Of a DNA stretch of 64,000 nt, positions 54,793 through 64,000 are shown in pieces. The stretch spans positions 1 through 64,000 of the forward strand of contig JABJAH010000064.1 in assembly GCA_018666155.1 (NCBI GenBank), in the 5' to 3' direction. Each line of letters opens with the position of its first letter. Positions within the stretch are counted from its first letter, which is position 1. The notes under the pieces are model-generated. The model was not told where the DNA came from and did no database searches. It saw nothing but the letters and a program-made list of their open reading frames with translations. The translations under genes and the position numbers were made by a program. The DNA comes from Rhodospirillaceae bacterium. GTDB lineage: Bacteria; Pseudomonadota; Alphaproteobacteria; Rhodospirillales; Rhodospirillaceae.

Positions 54793-55773
54793 TCAGTGTT
54801 TATAGCCCGTCTCTGTGAAGGCCATGGCTTTGCCATTCTGATCAAACACTTTGACGCCTTTGCCAGATTCGAAGGTCCCTATACGCGTCACGGGAACACC
54901 GACTTTCTCCGAGATAGCGATAACGTCATTTTCAGCACCTTGCCGCACTGCGAAAGCCAGTTCGTAATCGTCACCACCTGTTAAGAGTGTTGGCAACACT
55001 AACCCGTCACTACTCACGACAGCGGTAGCCGCAGACGAAAGGGGAACAGACGCTGCGTCAATCGTGCATCCCACAGACGATGCAGCGCATATGTGGCCAA
55101 CGTCCGAAACCAGCCCATCGGAAATATCTATGCAGGCTGTCGCCAAACCGCCAAGTTCAGCACCGAGAATGAGCCGCGGTACTGGAACACGGTACCGTTC
55201 GATCAAGGCGGCTTGGTCGACTTGAGATAAACTAGGCAGTTCGCCGTTCGCGGCCATCAAGCCCAACACACCATCTCCAATGGTTCCTGAAACCCAAAGT
55301 GAATCACCAGTTTGCGCTTCGTTCCTTCTGAGTACTTCGCCCTTTGGTGCGGAGCCAATGGCCGTGATTGTGACTGTAAAAGGGCCCGAATGACGAATGA
55401 TGTCCCCCCCCATCAGAGGCGCCGAAAAGATATCAACATCGTCGGCCAGCCCCGTAACAAACGCCCTCAAGAACGTCTCATCGCTATTCTGACCGAGGCA
55501 CAGCGCCATAAAAAAGCCGACGGGGTGGGCGCCCATTGCCGCTAGATCCGACAAATTTACGCGGAGTGCCTTGCGCGCCATGTCACCCGGTGGATCTTCG
55601 GCGCGCATATGGACGCCGACTGCTAGAGCATCTTTGGTGACTATATAACCGTGCCCCTGCTGCGCATCTGGCAACAGAGCCGCGTCATCTGACAATGAAA
55701 AAGCGCCGGGCGCATTTTCAGCGAGCGGCTTCAGCAATGTCTCGATCAATTCAAATTCCGATAGACCGGGCAT
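54793..55773 (-). CDS. thiL: thiamine-monophosphate kinase
   Basis: Phosphorylates TMP to TPP, the last step of thiamine cofactor synthesis. 326 residues of the AIRS/PurM fold: LSDDAALLP, ITKDALAVGVHM, KALRVNLSDLAAMGAHPVGF, ACIDISDGLVSDVGHICAAS, LLTGGDDYELAFAV. Follows nusB (20 nt), the usual nusB-thiL pair at the end of the riboflavin operon. Confidence 0.95.
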   Translation of the reverse strand: MPGLSEFELIETLLKPLAENAPGAFSLSDDAALLPDAQQGHGYIVTKDALAVGVHMRAEDPPGDMARKALRVNLSDLAAMGAHPVGFFMALCLGQNSDETFLRAFVTGLADDVDIFSAPLMGGDIIRHSGPFTVTITAIGSAPKGEVLRRNEAQTGDSLWVSGTIGDGVLGLMAANGELPSLSQVDQAALIERYRVPVPRLILGAELGGLATACIDISDGLVSDVGHICAASSVGCTIDAASVPLSSAATAVVSSDGLVLPTLLTGGDDYELAFAVRQGAENDVIAISEKVGVPVTRIGTFESGKGVKVFDQNGKAMAFTETGYKH

Positions 55774-55793
55774 TCACGGGTCTCCGGTTACGA

Positions 55794-56312
55794 TTAAGAC
55801 GCAGGTAGCTCTTTGCTATGCAACACACGTGCAATTTTATCGAGCACAGCATTGACCATTTTAGGTTCAGTGCCGCTATAGAACGCATGCGTGATATCGA
55901 CGTATTCAGAGATCGTAACTTTGGCAGGCGCCTCAATCGCCCCGAGAAGCTCCGCGATAGCCGCGCGAAGAATTGAGCGAACAATCAGTTCAAGCCGATC
56001 CTGCGGCCAATCGCCACTGAGATTGGCATTGATCATCTCGTCAATATCGTCTTGGCGGGCAATGGCCTCCCTAACCAGTCCCGAGAACATCCCTTGATCC
56101 ATATCGGCGAGACGAACATGAGTCTCCGCTTCCGTATCTGGATCCTCATTGATCGCCATTCCACCGAGACGACCAGCAAGAAAATCACGCACAACTTTGG
56201 TGTAATCGGAATCAGTTGCTGCCACCTGGTACAACGCCTGTACCGCCGCCAGACGCGCGGTACTCCGTCCGACGCCCGCATCTCTTTTTGGGCGTGCCGC
56301 TGTAGTCGTCAC
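55794..56312 (-). CDS. nusB: transcription antitermination factor NusB
   Basis: 172 residues, all-helical: ARLAAVQALYQVAATDSDYT near the start, VREAIARQDDIDEMINANLS, and ELLGAIEAPAKVTISEYVDI with VNAVLDKIARVL at the end. Binds BoxA RNA with NusE to reduce termination in rRNA operons. The stop of ribH overlaps its start by 4 nt. Confidence 0.94.
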   Translation of the reverse strand: MTTTAARPKRDAGVGRSTARLAAVQALYQVAATDSDYTKVVRDFLAGRLGGMAINEDPDTEAETHVRLADMDQGMFSGLVREAIARQDDIDEMINANLSGDWPQDRLELIVRSILRAAIAELLGAIEAPAKVTISEYVDITHAFYSGTEPKMVNAVLDKIARVLHSKELPAS

Positions 56313-56770
56313 GGCTCGACGCCAAGCTCAGATCGAATACTGATTAATCGCAAACAGGCTATGGCCGCCTTACCGCCAAAATCTTTGCGGGCGACATCTG
56401 CGCGATCTTCGGCCAATGCGCGGGTCGGGCAGGTTAGAATTCCGTTGCCGACCGGAAAGGCGTGGGCCAGGGCGACGTCTTGTGTGCCGCGCAAGGATTC
56501 CGTGCAGACATGCTCGTAGTGGTCGGTCTCGCCCTTGATCGCGCACCCAAGGACAATGCCGCCATCAAACATACGATTGGTTTCGGGATCACCCTTCCCT
56601 TCAATAGCAAACTGCAACGTTGCCGGTATCTCTAAAATTCCGGGCACTGCAATGCGATGTACCGTTCCGCCAGCCGCTTCAATGGCCGCAATGGCACCAG
56701 CCGCAAGCTGATCAGAAATATCCTCATAAAACCGAGCTTCAATGAGAACAATGTGCGGGGTATCGGTCAT
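56309..56770 (-). CDS. ribH: 6,7-dimethyl-8-ribityllumazine synthase
   Basis: 153 residues. Condenses ribityl-aminouracil with dihydroxybutanone phosphate. Motifs: VPGILEIPATLQFAIEG, GIVLGCAIKGETDHYEHVC with the catalytic histidine, and PVGNGILTCPTRALAEDR. Between ribB and nusB. Confidence 0.95.
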   Translation of the reverse strand: MTDTPHIVLIEARFYEDISDQLAAGAIAAIEAAGGTVHRIAVPGILEIPATLQFAIEGKGDPETNRMFDGGIVLGCAIKGETDHYEHVCTESLRGTQDVALAHAFPVGNGILTCPTRALAEDRADVARKDFGGKAAIACLRLISIRSELGVEP

Positions 56771-56780
56771 AGATCCTCGA

Positions 56781-57893
56781 TTAATCTTGCAATGGAATTG
56801 GACGTTGCTCAGTCACTTTGAGGCCGTAGCCATCCAAACCGATAATTGTACGCGGCGTGTTGCTGAGAAGGATCATATTCTTAATGCCGAGGTCGACCAA
56901 TATTTGCGCCCCAACACCATAATCGATCAAACGGGTTGGAGCATCATCGCCAGTAACTTGCGCCTTGATACGTTCGCTGATGTCTGTCGTTCCCATCTCT
57001 CGCAAGACAACCACTGCACCATGGCCGTGATCTGCGACCATCGCCATAGCCCGATGTAACTCGCCGGTTTTAGTACTGTCCGCATCCCAAAACATATCAC
57101 TAAGTACATTCACTTGGTGCATACGCACCATGACTGGCTCTTCGCCCGTCAGATTTCCGCGGACCAAAGCCAAGTGCTCAGTGTTCGAAAGCCGGTTTTT
57201 GTAAATGCGGAGTGTCCAACCGTTGCCGAACTTAGAGTTGAACGGCCGTTCAGCCGTCATCTCGACATACTTCTCAGTGCGACGACGATACGCGATCAGG
57301 TCAGCGATCGTCGCGACCTTCAGTCCATGCTTCTGAGCAAAGGGAATCAAATCAGGCATCCGCGCCATATTGCCGTCATCGTTCATGATCTCGCAGATCA
57401 CACCGGACGCGGTTAATCCCGCCATGCGACAAATATCGACAGCCGCTTCTGTATGCCCTGCACGCACCAAAACCCCACCGTCTCGGGCCATAAGCGGAAA
57501 CACGTGGCCGGGGGTCGCCAAATCAGATCTCCCCTTGTTGGGGTCGATGGCTACGGAAATGGTATGGGCGCGATCAGAGGCAGATATCCCTGTCGTTACC
57601 CCATCCGCCGCTTCAATACTGACAGTGAAGGCCGTCGCCAGACGAGACTGGTTGTGCGCTTCCATCAGCGGGAGGTTTAATTCCTCACATCGATCTGGCG
57701 TCAGCGCCAAACAAATAAGCCCGCGACCATGCGTGGCCATGAAATTCACCGCATCTGGGGTCGCCATCTGAGCGGGGATGATCAGATCCCCCTCATTCTC
57801 ACGGTCTTCATCATCGACGAGGATGAACATCCGCCCATTTCTGGCGTCTTCGATGATCTCCTCTATGGAGGATAGGTAGTCAGAATATGGCAC
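56781..57893 (-). CDS. ribB: 3,4-dihydroxy-2-butanone 4-phosphate synthase with degenerate GTP cyclohydrolase II domain (RibBX type)
   Basis: 370 residues. The N-terminal RibB domain is complete: FILVDDEDRENEGDLI, FMATHGRGLICLALT, TPGHVFPLMARDGGVLVRAG. The C-terminal half has the GCH II length and start, but the three zinc cysteines and the catalytic RQEGRG stretch are gone: the region reads VVVLREMGTTDISERIKAQV and has no cysteine. So it should make only the butanone phosphate. Such RibBX proteins are known in proteobacteria; a separate ribA is needed. Between ribE and ribH. Confidence 0.92.
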   Translation of the reverse strand: MPYSDYLSSIEEIIEDARNGRMFILVDDEDRENEGDLIIPAQMATPDAVNFMATHGRGLICLALTPDRCEELNLPLMEAHNQSRLATAFTVSIEAADGVTTGISASDRAHTISVAIDPNKGRSDLATPGHVFPLMARDGGVLVRAGHTEAAVDICRMAGLTASGVICEIMNDDGNMARMPDLIPFAQKHGLKVATIADLIAYRRRTEKYVEMTAERPFNSKFGNGWTLRIYKNRLSNTEHLALVRGNLTGEEPVMVRMHQVNVLSDMFWDADSTKTGELHRAMAMVADHGHGAVVVLREMGTTDISERIKAQVTGDDAPTRLIDYGVGAQILVDLGIKNMILLSNTPRTIIGLDGYGLKVTEQRPIPLQD

Positions 57894-57901
57894 GGATTTT
57901 C

Positions 57902-58492
57902 TCAGGCGTGGTTCAGAAGGCGCGCAACATACCGCGCAAGCATGTCGATTTCTATGTTCACGACGTTCCCAATGTTTAAGACACCGAAAGTAGTCACCGA
58001 ACAGGTATGGGGAATGATGTTCACGCCGAAGCTGTCAGGCCCCACCTCGTTGACGGTTAATGACACCCCATCAACCGCCACCGACCCCTTTTCTGCTATA
58101 AATCGTGCAAAATCAGTCGGCACTCGGAACATAAAGCGGACGGATTCCCCGTCCTGCTCCCGGCTTATCACCTCTGCCGTGCAGTCCACGTGGCCAGAAA
58201 CAAGGTGTCCCCCCATCTCATCGCCAAGCTTGAGCGATCGTTCGAGATTGATGTGATCACCCGTTCCCCAGTCGCCCAATGTTGTCCGATCTAACGTTTC
58301 CCGGGACACGTCCACGACAAAGGATTCATCAGAAAGCGCAACAGCAGTGAGACAGCACCCATCGCACGCTATGGAAGCGCCGATATCGATGGTCGATGTG
58401 TCGTATTGCGTTTTGATTTCCAGGCGCGCTCCGCCCTCGCCCGCAGTCACAGAGGTAATTTCGCCTTGATCGGTAATGAGTCCGGTAAACAT
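57902..58492 (-). CDS. ribE: riboflavin synthase subunit alpha
   Basis: 196 residues: two lumazine-protein barrels, MFTGLITDQGEITSV first and MGGHLVSGHVDCTAEVISRE second. Each has the IGASIACDGCCLTAVAL-like and GSVAVDGVSLTVNEVG segments. Dismutates ribityl-lumazine to riboflavin. 2 nt after ribD. Confidence 0.95.
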   Translation of the reverse strand: MFTGLITDQGEITSVTAGEGGARLEIKTQYDTSTIDIGASIACDGCCLTAVALSDESFVVDVSRETLDRTTLGDWGTGDHINLERSLKLGDEMGGHLVSGHVDCTAEVISREQDGESVRFMFRVPTDFARFIAEKGSVAVDGVSLTVNEVGPDSFGVNIIPHTCSVTTFGVLNIGNVVNIEIDMLARYVARLLNHA

Positions 58493-58494
58493 GC

Positions 58495-59619
58495 TTAAAC
58501 AGTGGGCTTAAGATCGAGAATATCAAGGGTATCGGGGCCTAACACACGCATTTCGACGCGTTTAAATCTTGGCGCATCCGACAATTGGCCAATATCCAGT
58601 TCACCAATCGCAGGCCTACCGTCTCCGCCGATCACCATTGGCGCCCTAAACCCATAAATACGATCCACTAAGCCGGCCTTAAGGAACGAAGCCGAGACCT
58701 GCCCACCGCCCTCAATGAGAACCCGGTTCAGTCCCTTTTCCCCGAGCAGGCTGGCTGTGACGCTTGCAAAGGTGAGATCGGAAGCCCCCTCAGCCATAAG
58801 AATTTCTACGCCGAGTTCCTGAAGCTTTTTTACTTTTTCGGGATCGGCGGACTCACTTGTCACAATCCAGGTCGGCACCCCAGATGCGCTCTTCACCACC
58901 TCAGCGGTCGCATCAATGCGCAATCTGCGGTCGAGGACGACGCGAACCGGCTGCACTGCCGTGTTCTCAGTAAAACCGGGCAACCGGCAGATCAGACTCG
59001 GGTTATCGGCCTGAACCGTGCCCGATCCCACCAAAATTGCGTCATGGGTGGCCCTAAGCAAATGCCCGTAACGTCGCGCACCCTCACCCGTAATCCATTG
59101 GCTCGCGCCTGAAGCCAAAGCAATACGACCGTCCATGCTCGAGGCGCTTTTAAGCGCAAACAATGGCACGCCCTGCCGCGTTCGTTTTATAAAACCCGCG
59201 TTAAGAACGATCGCATCGGATTCTAAAACGCCTGTCGTTATCTCAATACCGGCCGCTTTCAGTGCAGCAATACCGCTCCCGTTAACGCGGGCATCGGGAT
59301 CAGACGTGGCAACAACCACGCGCGAAACTCCCGCCGCGATCAATGCTTCTGTACACGGCGCCGTTTGTCCTTGGTGGCTACAGGGCTCCAACGTCACGTA
59401 GGCCGTCGCGTCTTTCGCATCATCACCAGCCCGAGCCAGGGCTTCTGTTTCCGCATGGGGGCGACCACCCGGCTGAGTCCACCCACGGCCACGGATAATG
59501 CCGTCTTTGACAATGACACAGCCAACGCTCGGGTTAGGCACCGTTGTACCGAGACCACGAGAAGCCAGCGCCAGGGCGTTCGTCATGTACCCTAGGTCAC
59601 CGGCCTCAGACGCACTCAT
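58495..59619 (-). CDS. ribD: bifunctional riboflavin biosynthesis deaminase/reductase RibD
   Basis: 374 residues. Deaminase domain with [11 protein letters not shown] and [12 protein letters not shown] (zinc), then the reductase with [20 protein letters not shown] and [20 protein letters not shown]. Both active sites are complete. Overlaps nrdR by 4 nt. Start of the rib block. Confidence 0.95.
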   Translation of the reverse strand: MSASEAGDLGYMTNALALASRGLGTTVPNPSVGCVIVKDGIIRGRGWTQPGGRPHAETEALARAGDDAKDATAYVTLEPCSHQGQTAPCTEALIAAGVSRVVVATSDPDARVNGSGIAALKAAGIEITTGVLESDAIVLNAGFIKRTRQGVPLFALKSASSMDGRIALASGASQWITGEGARRYGHLLRATHDAILVGSGTVQADNPSLICRLPGFTENTAVQPVRVVLDRRLRIDATAEVVKSASGVPTWIVTSESADPEKVKKLQELGVEILMAEGASDLTFASVTASLLGEKGLNRVLIEGGGQVSASFLKAGLVDRIYGFRAPMVIGGDGRPAIGELDIGQLSDAPRFKRVEMRVLGPDTLDILDLKPTV

Positions 59620-60083
59620 TCGTCGGGATCCACCTCATCAGAAATCGTCTCAACAAAGCTCTCGAAGTCTTTGCTTTCACGGAAGTTTTTGTAGACTGAG
59701 GCGAAGCGAATATAGGCAACTTTATCGAGCCCTTCCAAAGCTTCCATGACCATTTCGCCAATCACATCAGACGGCAATTCGCTCTCACCCATACTTTCCA
59801 GGCGACGCTGAATACCGTTCACCACCCGCTCAATCCGGTCTTCTTCAACCGGCCGTTTGCGGCAAGCGATATGCAGGGAACGAGACAATTTCTCGCGGTC
59901 AAACGGAACCCGCTGACCACCCTTTTTGGTGATGATCAGATCCCGCAGTTGCACCCGTTCGAACGTCGTAAAACGAGCCGCACACGCCGGACAAAACCGC
60001 CGACGGCGAATTGCAGCGTTATCTTCAGTCGGTCGTGAGTCTTTAACCTGGGTATCAAGACTCCCACAATACGGACAGCGCAT
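59616..60083 (-). CDS. nrdR: ribonucleotide-reductase repressor NrdR
   Basis: 155 residues. N-terminal zinc ribbon [20 protein letters not shown] with two CxxC pairs (CPYC, CPAC), then an ATP-cone domain. Senses dATP and represses nrd genes through NrdR boxes. Between glyA and ribD, its normal alphaproteobacterial position. Confidence 0.95.
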   Translation of the reverse strand: MRCPYCGSLDTQVKDSRPTEDNAAIRRRRFCPACAARFTTFERVQLRDLIITKKGGQRVPFDREKLSRSLHIACRKRPVEEDRIERVVNGIQRRLESMGESELPSDVIGEMVMEALEGLDKVAYIRFASVYKNFRESKDFESFVETISDEVDPDE

Positions 60084-60104
60084 GGTTCCCCTCCCTTGAG
60101 CCGA

Positions 60105-61388
60105 TCAAGAATAAATTGGAAATTTGAGGCACAACGCTTCTGCGCGACCCCGTACATCAGCTTCAACCGCAGCAGTATCATCTGGATTGGCCGCCAGCGC
60201 ATCTAGCACTTCGCAGATCAACTCACCCACATGTCGAAATTCATCTGTGCCGAAGCCGCGCGTTGTTCCCGCCGGTGTGCCCAATCGCACGCCCGAGGTT
60301 ACCATCGGCTTCTCCGGGTCAAACGGAATGCCATTCTTGTTGCAAGTGATGCCAGAGCGTTCGAGCGCCTTCTCGACCACGTTGCCCTTAAGGCCCTTGG
60401 GCCGTAAGTCGACCAGCATCAAATGCGTGTCTGTCCCGCCAGTCACAATGTCGACCCCGCCCTTAACCAGGCTCTCGGCCAATACTTTAGCGTTTTCAAT
60501 CACTTGAGTGGCATAAGCCTTAAACTCTGGTTGCAACGCTTCACCAAAGGCAACGGCTTTCCCTGCAATAACATGCATTAAAGGACCGCCTTGCAGCCCC
60601 GGAAAGATCGCTGAGTTGAGCTTTTTCACGAAATCATTGTTGTTCGACAAAATCATGCCGCCGCGCGGGCCACGTAGCGTCTTATGAGTGGTCGTCGTCA
60701 CAACATCAGCAATTGGTAATGGACTTGGATGCACACCCGCGGCGACAAGGCCGGCAAAGTGGGCCATATCCACCATGAGATAGGCGCCGACACTGTCGGC
60801 AATCGCGCGGAACTTCTCGAAATCAATGATCCGCGGATAGGCTGAACCACCGCACACAATAAGCTTCGGCTTGTGTTCCTTGGCCAAACTCTCAACTTCA
60901 TCGAAATCAATCAGGCTGTCTTGACGCCGTACACCGTATTGCACCGCGTTGAACCATTTGCCCGAGATATTGGGTGGCGCGCCGTGGGTTAAGTGACCGC
61001 CCGCATCCAGGGACATCCCCATGATCGTGTCACCGGGCTTGATCAAAGCGAGATACACCGCTTCGTTGGCTTGGGCCCCGGCGTGCGGTTGGACATTGGC
61101 GTAGGAACAGTTGAACAACTCTTTCGCCCGATCCATCGCCAAGTTTTCCGCGATATCGACGGCATCGCAGCCACCGTAATAGCGTTTGCCCGGATAACCT
61201 TCGGCGTACTTGTTGGTCAGAACTGTCCCGACCGCTTCCAGAACCGCCTTTGAGACAATGTTCTCAGAGGCAATGAGCTCAATTTGGGTTTGCTGCCGGG
61301 TGAGTTCTTCACTGATAGCGCCCATGACATCCGGATCGCTCTCGTTGAGGCTGGCCCCAAAAAAGGATGGTTGGACGGCGTAATTCAT
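60105..61388 (-). CDS. glyA: serine hydroxymethyltransferase
   Basis: 427 residues, PLP enzyme interconverting serine and glycine with [23 protein letters not shown] near 35, [23 protein letters not shown] lysine in [15 protein letters not shown], and [20 protein letters not shown]. Starts the operon glyA-nrdR-rib-nusB-thiL. Confidence 0.97.
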   Translation of the reverse strand: MNYAVQPSFFGASLNESDPDVMGAISEELTRQQTQIELIASENIVSKAVLEAVGTVLTNKYAEGYPGKRYYGGCDAVDIAENLAMDRAKELFNCSYANVQPHAGAQANEAVYLALIKPGDTIMGMSLDAGGHLTHGAPPNISGKWFNAVQYGVRRQDSLIDFDEVESLAKEHKPKLIVCGGSAYPRIIDFEKFRAIADSVGAYLMVDMAHFAGLVAAGVHPSPLPIADVVTTTTHKTLRGPRGGMILSNNNDFVKKLNSAIFPGLQGGPLMHVIAGKAVAFGEALQPEFKAYATQVIENAKVLAESLVKGGVDIVTGGTDTHLMLVDLRPKGLKGNVVEKALERSGITCNKNGIPFDPEKPMVTSGVRLGTPAGTTRGFGTDEFRHVGELICEVLDALAANPDDTAAVEADVRGRAEALCLKFPIYS

Positions 61389-61437
61389 CGGTTAGAAACC
61401 CTTTCAAACATTACATTTGGGATGCAACGCATCCCTC

Positions 61438-61899
61438 TCAAACAGCGCCCAATTTATCAACCCGCCGAGCATGGCGGCCACCTTCAAAAGGCGTGGCAAA
61501 AAACGTCTTTAAACACGCCCTAGCCGTGGCTTCTTCCGTCACTCTCGCCCCTACCGCCATGACATTGGCGTCGTTATGAGCCCGCGCCATAGCCGCGGTT
61601 TCTTCACTGTGCACCAAGGCGGCCCGAACTTTGGGCTCCCGATTGGCAGCAATACTGATGCCGATCCCGGTGCCACAGACAAGCACGCCCGCCTTCACCG
61701 ACCCAGCTGCAACGTCTTTGGCCAGCGCATGGCCAAAATCAGGATAATCCACCGAGGACTCATCTGCTGGGCCTAAATCGACGACCGTATATCCTAACGT
61801 CTCAAGGTCGCCCTTTAAGACGCTTTTCAACGCGAAACCGGCGTGATCGCTGGCAATGGCAACAGCCTCGCCCGCCGCAACAAAAGGGGTGTCTGACAT
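61438..61899 (-). CDS. rpiB: ribose-5-phosphate isomerase B
   Basis: 153 residues from ATG 61899; an upstream in-frame ATG 61989 adds 30 residues outside the family. AIASDHAGFALKSVLKGDLE, VLVCGTGIGISIAANREPKV with the catalytic cysteine, and SEETAAMARAHNDANVMAVG. Interconverts ribose-5-P and ribulose-5-P (or allose-6-P). 49 nt before glyA, so probably co-transcribed. Confidence 0.93.
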   Translation of the reverse strand: MSDTPFVAAGEAVAIASDHAGFALKSVLKGDLETLGYTVVDLGPADESSVDYPDFGHALAKDVAAGSVKAGVLVCGTGIGISIAANREPKVRAALVHSEETAAMARAHNDANVMAVGARVTEEATARACLKTFFATPFEGGRHARRVDKLGAV

Positions 61900-62114
61900 G
61901 GTGGAATCGCCTGCTTTAGCCGCAGACTCCTTGCGTCCAATAATGGGGGATCGGATACCACATATGGACTCGGCTTGCCAATGGACCACAAGCTCTTTGG
62001 CCTATTATCAGGGGTGTTTGGAACCTATTATTTGGGTCCCGATACCTTTTACCGTCCGCGTAGCGTCACCCGGATCGGCGTTCCCGGCCTGGTATTGCTT
62101 GTCCCGGTCGCCGG

Positions 62115-63353
62115 TTACGATTGCTCGGGCGAATAAACATTTTTGAGACGGCGAAGCCGACGCCTTATCGCGACCTCAAACTCTTGGAACGGAGTTTGGC
62201 CCGCCGCTTGTTCGGTGCGCATAAACAGATAGGCCGAAAGCCCGAAGAAGATCGCGAAACTCCCCCAGAGAAAGGGTCCAGCTGGCAACTGAGAAACGGC
62301 CGCCACCTTTTGCCCAAACTCGATCGTCTTTTGATAGGCGAGCATGCCAACCAACCCAAACACCAATCCAACATAGCGATTGGAGCGCGGTGATCCAATT
62401 GCCAACGGGATCGCCAAGAAGGGCATAACAATGATCGATAGCGCGTAGATCAAGCGTCCGTGCAGTTCGGCCGCCAGTGATGGCTGCGGGATGGAATCCG
62501 CCAAAGTCAGTACCAGTGAGTCAGGTGTGTCGAGCTCAACGCCAAAGCGCCTAAGAACCCCTCGACTATAGGCAATGATCAATTCGTGAAGGGTCAACTC
62601 AAGTTCGTCGCTCCCTCTTGCTGGATACGGATTGGTCCCCTGCAAATCCATCGGCACTTCAAGGACACTGAAATTCATTCTGGTCCGGTCGGTCCCGTCT
62701 CCCGTCCACGAGACTTGTTCGCCATCGAACAGCCGCATGCTGCGGCTACCCTCATCCCCAGATGTAAAAATTTCCCCTCGCCGCGCAGTTACTGTTTCAA
62801 CGGACCCGGTGCCATTTTCGCGATAGCCAAAAAAACCGTAGAATTCCTTTCCGGCGTTCAGAGACCGCTCAACACGCACCGTGTAGCCGTCAGGCGTATC
62901 GATAAAGATGCCTTCACCAATGCCCGCCTCGATAATGCCGTTTGTCACCTGATGATGAAGCGAGTGATAGACGAACCGTCCTAAGGGCTCGATATACCCT
63001 GTCAGTCCCAAGCCAAGAAAGGTGACAACTACGGCAAGACTTTTCACCGGCGTGGAAAGCCGTCCAAGCCCGACACCGCCGGCGTGTAGCGCATGCAATT
63101 CGGACTGGGTCGACAACCGGCGAAATGTAATGAATATCCCCAGGAATAAACCAAGAGGTAGAACAAGTCGGATGTAATTAGGAAAAAGGCTGGCAATCAT
63201 CTGCAGAACAACAAAGGAAGAAACACCCGAACCAACCGTGAGGTTCAGCAATTGCAGCATTTTTTCAAGAAGGAGGACGACGACGCTGATAAACAGCGTA
63301 ACCAACATAATTGGTATGATTTGCCGCAGTATATAGACGTCTATGCGCCCCAT
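62115..63353 (-). CDS. lptF: LPS export ABC transporter permease LptF
   Basis: 412 residues of the LptF/LptG family: helices near 12-34, 45-75 and 100-122, a large periplasmic beta-jellyroll (about 125-300), and three C-terminal helices (LIYALSIIVMPFLAIPLAIG, VGLVFGLVGMLAYQKTIEFG). The N-terminus MGRIDVYILRQIIPIMLVTL is typical. LptG normally follows; here rpiB does, so lptG must be elsewhere. Divergent with the inositol synthase gene across 162 nt. Confidence 0.88.
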   Translation of the reverse strand: MGRIDVYILRQIIPIMLVTLFISVVVLLLEKMLQLLNLTVGSGVSSFVVLQMIASLFPNYIRLVLPLGLFLGIFITFRRLSTQSELHALHAGGVGLGRLSTPVKSLAVVVTFLGLGLTGYIEPLGRFVYHSLHHQVTNGIIEAGIGEGIFIDTPDGYTVRVERSLNAGKEFYGFFGYRENGTGSVETVTARRGEIFTSGDEGSRSMRLFDGEQVSWTGDGTDRTRMNFSVLEVPMDLQGTNPYPARGSDELELTLHELIIAYSRGVLRRFGVELDTPDSLVLTLADSIPQPSLAAELHGRLIYALSIIVMPFLAIPLAIGSPRSNRYVGLVFGLVGMLAYQKTIEFGQKVAAVSQLPAGPFLWGSFAIFFGLSAYLFMRTEQAAGQTPFQEFEVAIRRRLRRLKNVYSPEQS

Positions 63354-63515
63354 GACGTCATCCTAATGTAAACGCTGTCGAATAGGAGACGTGGTCGCGA
63401 AAAACATACTCCTAGCCTGTAAACTGGGAGGTTTCCTTGAGATTTTGCGTTTTTTACGACGAAACACTGGTTTATTTGCCATCAGTGTGAGATAGAGGGC
63501 CATTGGGGAGACTAC

Positions 63516-64000
63516 ATGAACATGATCAAAGAGATAAGAAGCGACAAAATTCGTGTCGCAATCATCGGCATGGGCAACTGCGCAAGCTCGTTGATCCAGG
63601 GAATTCACTACTACGCTGACAAACCCTTCGACGAATGCTCCGGCGTGCTGCATGAAAAAATCGGCCCTTATACTGTGTCCGACATAAATGTCGTCGCAGC
63701 ATTTGATATTGATGCCCGCAAGGTTGGTCAGGATGTCACAGCCGCTATCTTTTCGCCACCCAACTGCACCACAGTGTTTGCACCGGATTTGCCGGCAAGC
63801 GGAACCACGGTCAGCATGGGCCGTATCCTTGATGGCGTTGCCGATCACATGGTCGACTACCAGCCCGCTCGCACCTTCATCCCTGCCGATCTCCCTGAAC
63901 CGTCGGAAGACGACGTCGTAAGAAAATTAAAAGAGTCACACACTCAGGTCCTGATCAACTATCTCCCCGTCGGGTCTCAGGAAGCGACAGAATTTTACGC
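63516..64000 (+). CDS. inositol-3-phosphate synthase, 3' end outside the window
   Basis: First 161 codons: VAIIGMGNCASSLIQGIHYY (NAD motif GxGxxA/S) at about 14-33, VSDINVVAAFDIDARKVG, and VLINYLPVGSQEATEFYA at the right edge. This is the MIPS family (PF07994) of the bacterial/archaeal kind that converts glucose-6-phosphate to inositol-3-phosphate with NAD+. GGGGAG lies 5 nt before ATG 63516. Presence suggests inositol-containing lipid or osmolyte synthesis; the phosphatase-family gene at 31034 could be its partner, but is not linked. Confidence 0.9.
   Translation, partial: MNMIKEIRSDKIRVAIIGMGNCASSLIQGIHYYADKPFDECSGVLHEKIGPYTVSDINVVAAFDIDARKVGQDVTAAIFSPPNCTTVFAPDLPASGTTVSMGRILDGVADHMVDYQPARTFIPADLPEPSEDDVVRKLKESHTQVLINYLPVGSQEATEFY

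Noticed and set aside
1..64000. CRISPR array, prophage or insertion sequence
   Set aside because: No direct-repeat/spacer pattern, transposase, integrase or phage structural gene was seen anywhere in the window.

Overview
The window is 64 kb of one bacterial chromosome, densely coding, with no insertion sequence, prophage, CRISPR array or integrase that I can see. Gene content and order point to an alphaproteobacterium, most likely Rhodospirillales in the broad sense and probably free-living aquatic. The best markers are dusB-ntrB-ntrC-ntrY-ntrX-trkA followed by hfq-hflX and mazG; bamE opposite ubiquinol-cytochrome c chaperone-yceD-rpmF-plsX-fabH-ihfA-merR; glyA-nrdR-ribD-ribE-ribB-ribH-nusB-thiL; an ispDF fusion; and a K+-independent-type proton pyrophosphatase. 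The species cannot be named from this sequence alone.

Layout. 1-3.5 kb: end of an atypical SDR gene, tRNA-Ser(UGA), and a compact mtnP-mtnA-class II aldolase operon for methylthioadenosine salvage. 3.5-6.7 kb: a NitT/TauT/ThiY-type ABC importer behind a membrane protein that ends in a truncated class III cyclase domain. 6.9-15.6 kb: a cell-wall and information-processing run (mltB-type transglycosylase, rlpA, dacA, tmk, holB, metG, tatD, MBL hydrolase). 15.6-29.4 kb: an accessory stretch, all on the minus strand. It holds a SAM methyltransferase with a regulatory domain, an HMCES/YedK-type SRAP protein, a MacAB-like efflux operon followed by an exported nitrilase-fold protein without the catalytic cysteine, a three-gene cassette with a Tat-signal methyltransferase and a Tat-signal alpha/beta-hydrolase-fold protein without its nucleophile, and a 953-residue pseudopilin-like glycine-rich surface protein. 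29.5-45.5 kb: conserved housekeeping genes (mazG, inositol-phosphatase family, hflX, hfq, a HAD phosphatase broken by one in-frame stop, a D-amino-acid aminotransferase, trkA, both Ntr two-component systems, dusB, ispDF, cutA). 45.5-54.7 kb: two small unknown genes, tRNA-Pro(GGG), merR-ihfA-fabH-plsX-rpmF-yceD, bamE, hppA and fliL. 54.8-64 kb: thiL-nusB-rib-nrdR-glyA, rpiB, lptF, and the start of an inositol-3-phosphate synthase gene running off the right edge.

How the genes work together. The minus-strand operon from glyA to thiL joins one-carbon supply, riboflavin synthesis and the last thiamine step. The ribB product has lost the GTP cyclohydrolase II metal site, so ribA activity must come from elsewhere. 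dusB-ntrBC-ntrYX is the nitrogen-control core. plsX-fabH-rpmF links phospholipid and fatty-acid initiation to ribosome assembly. mtnP-mtnA-aldolase lacks the usual mtnBCD genes nearby and fits the DHAP shunt better than the full methionine salvage cycle.

The most unusual content is the 23.8-26.4 kb cassette: a Tat-type signal on a SAM-dependent methyltransferase, a partner that looks like a dead hydrolase, a small acidic protein of unknown fold, and a Shine-Dalgarno sequence inside a hairpin at the front. I do not know a described system with this composition.
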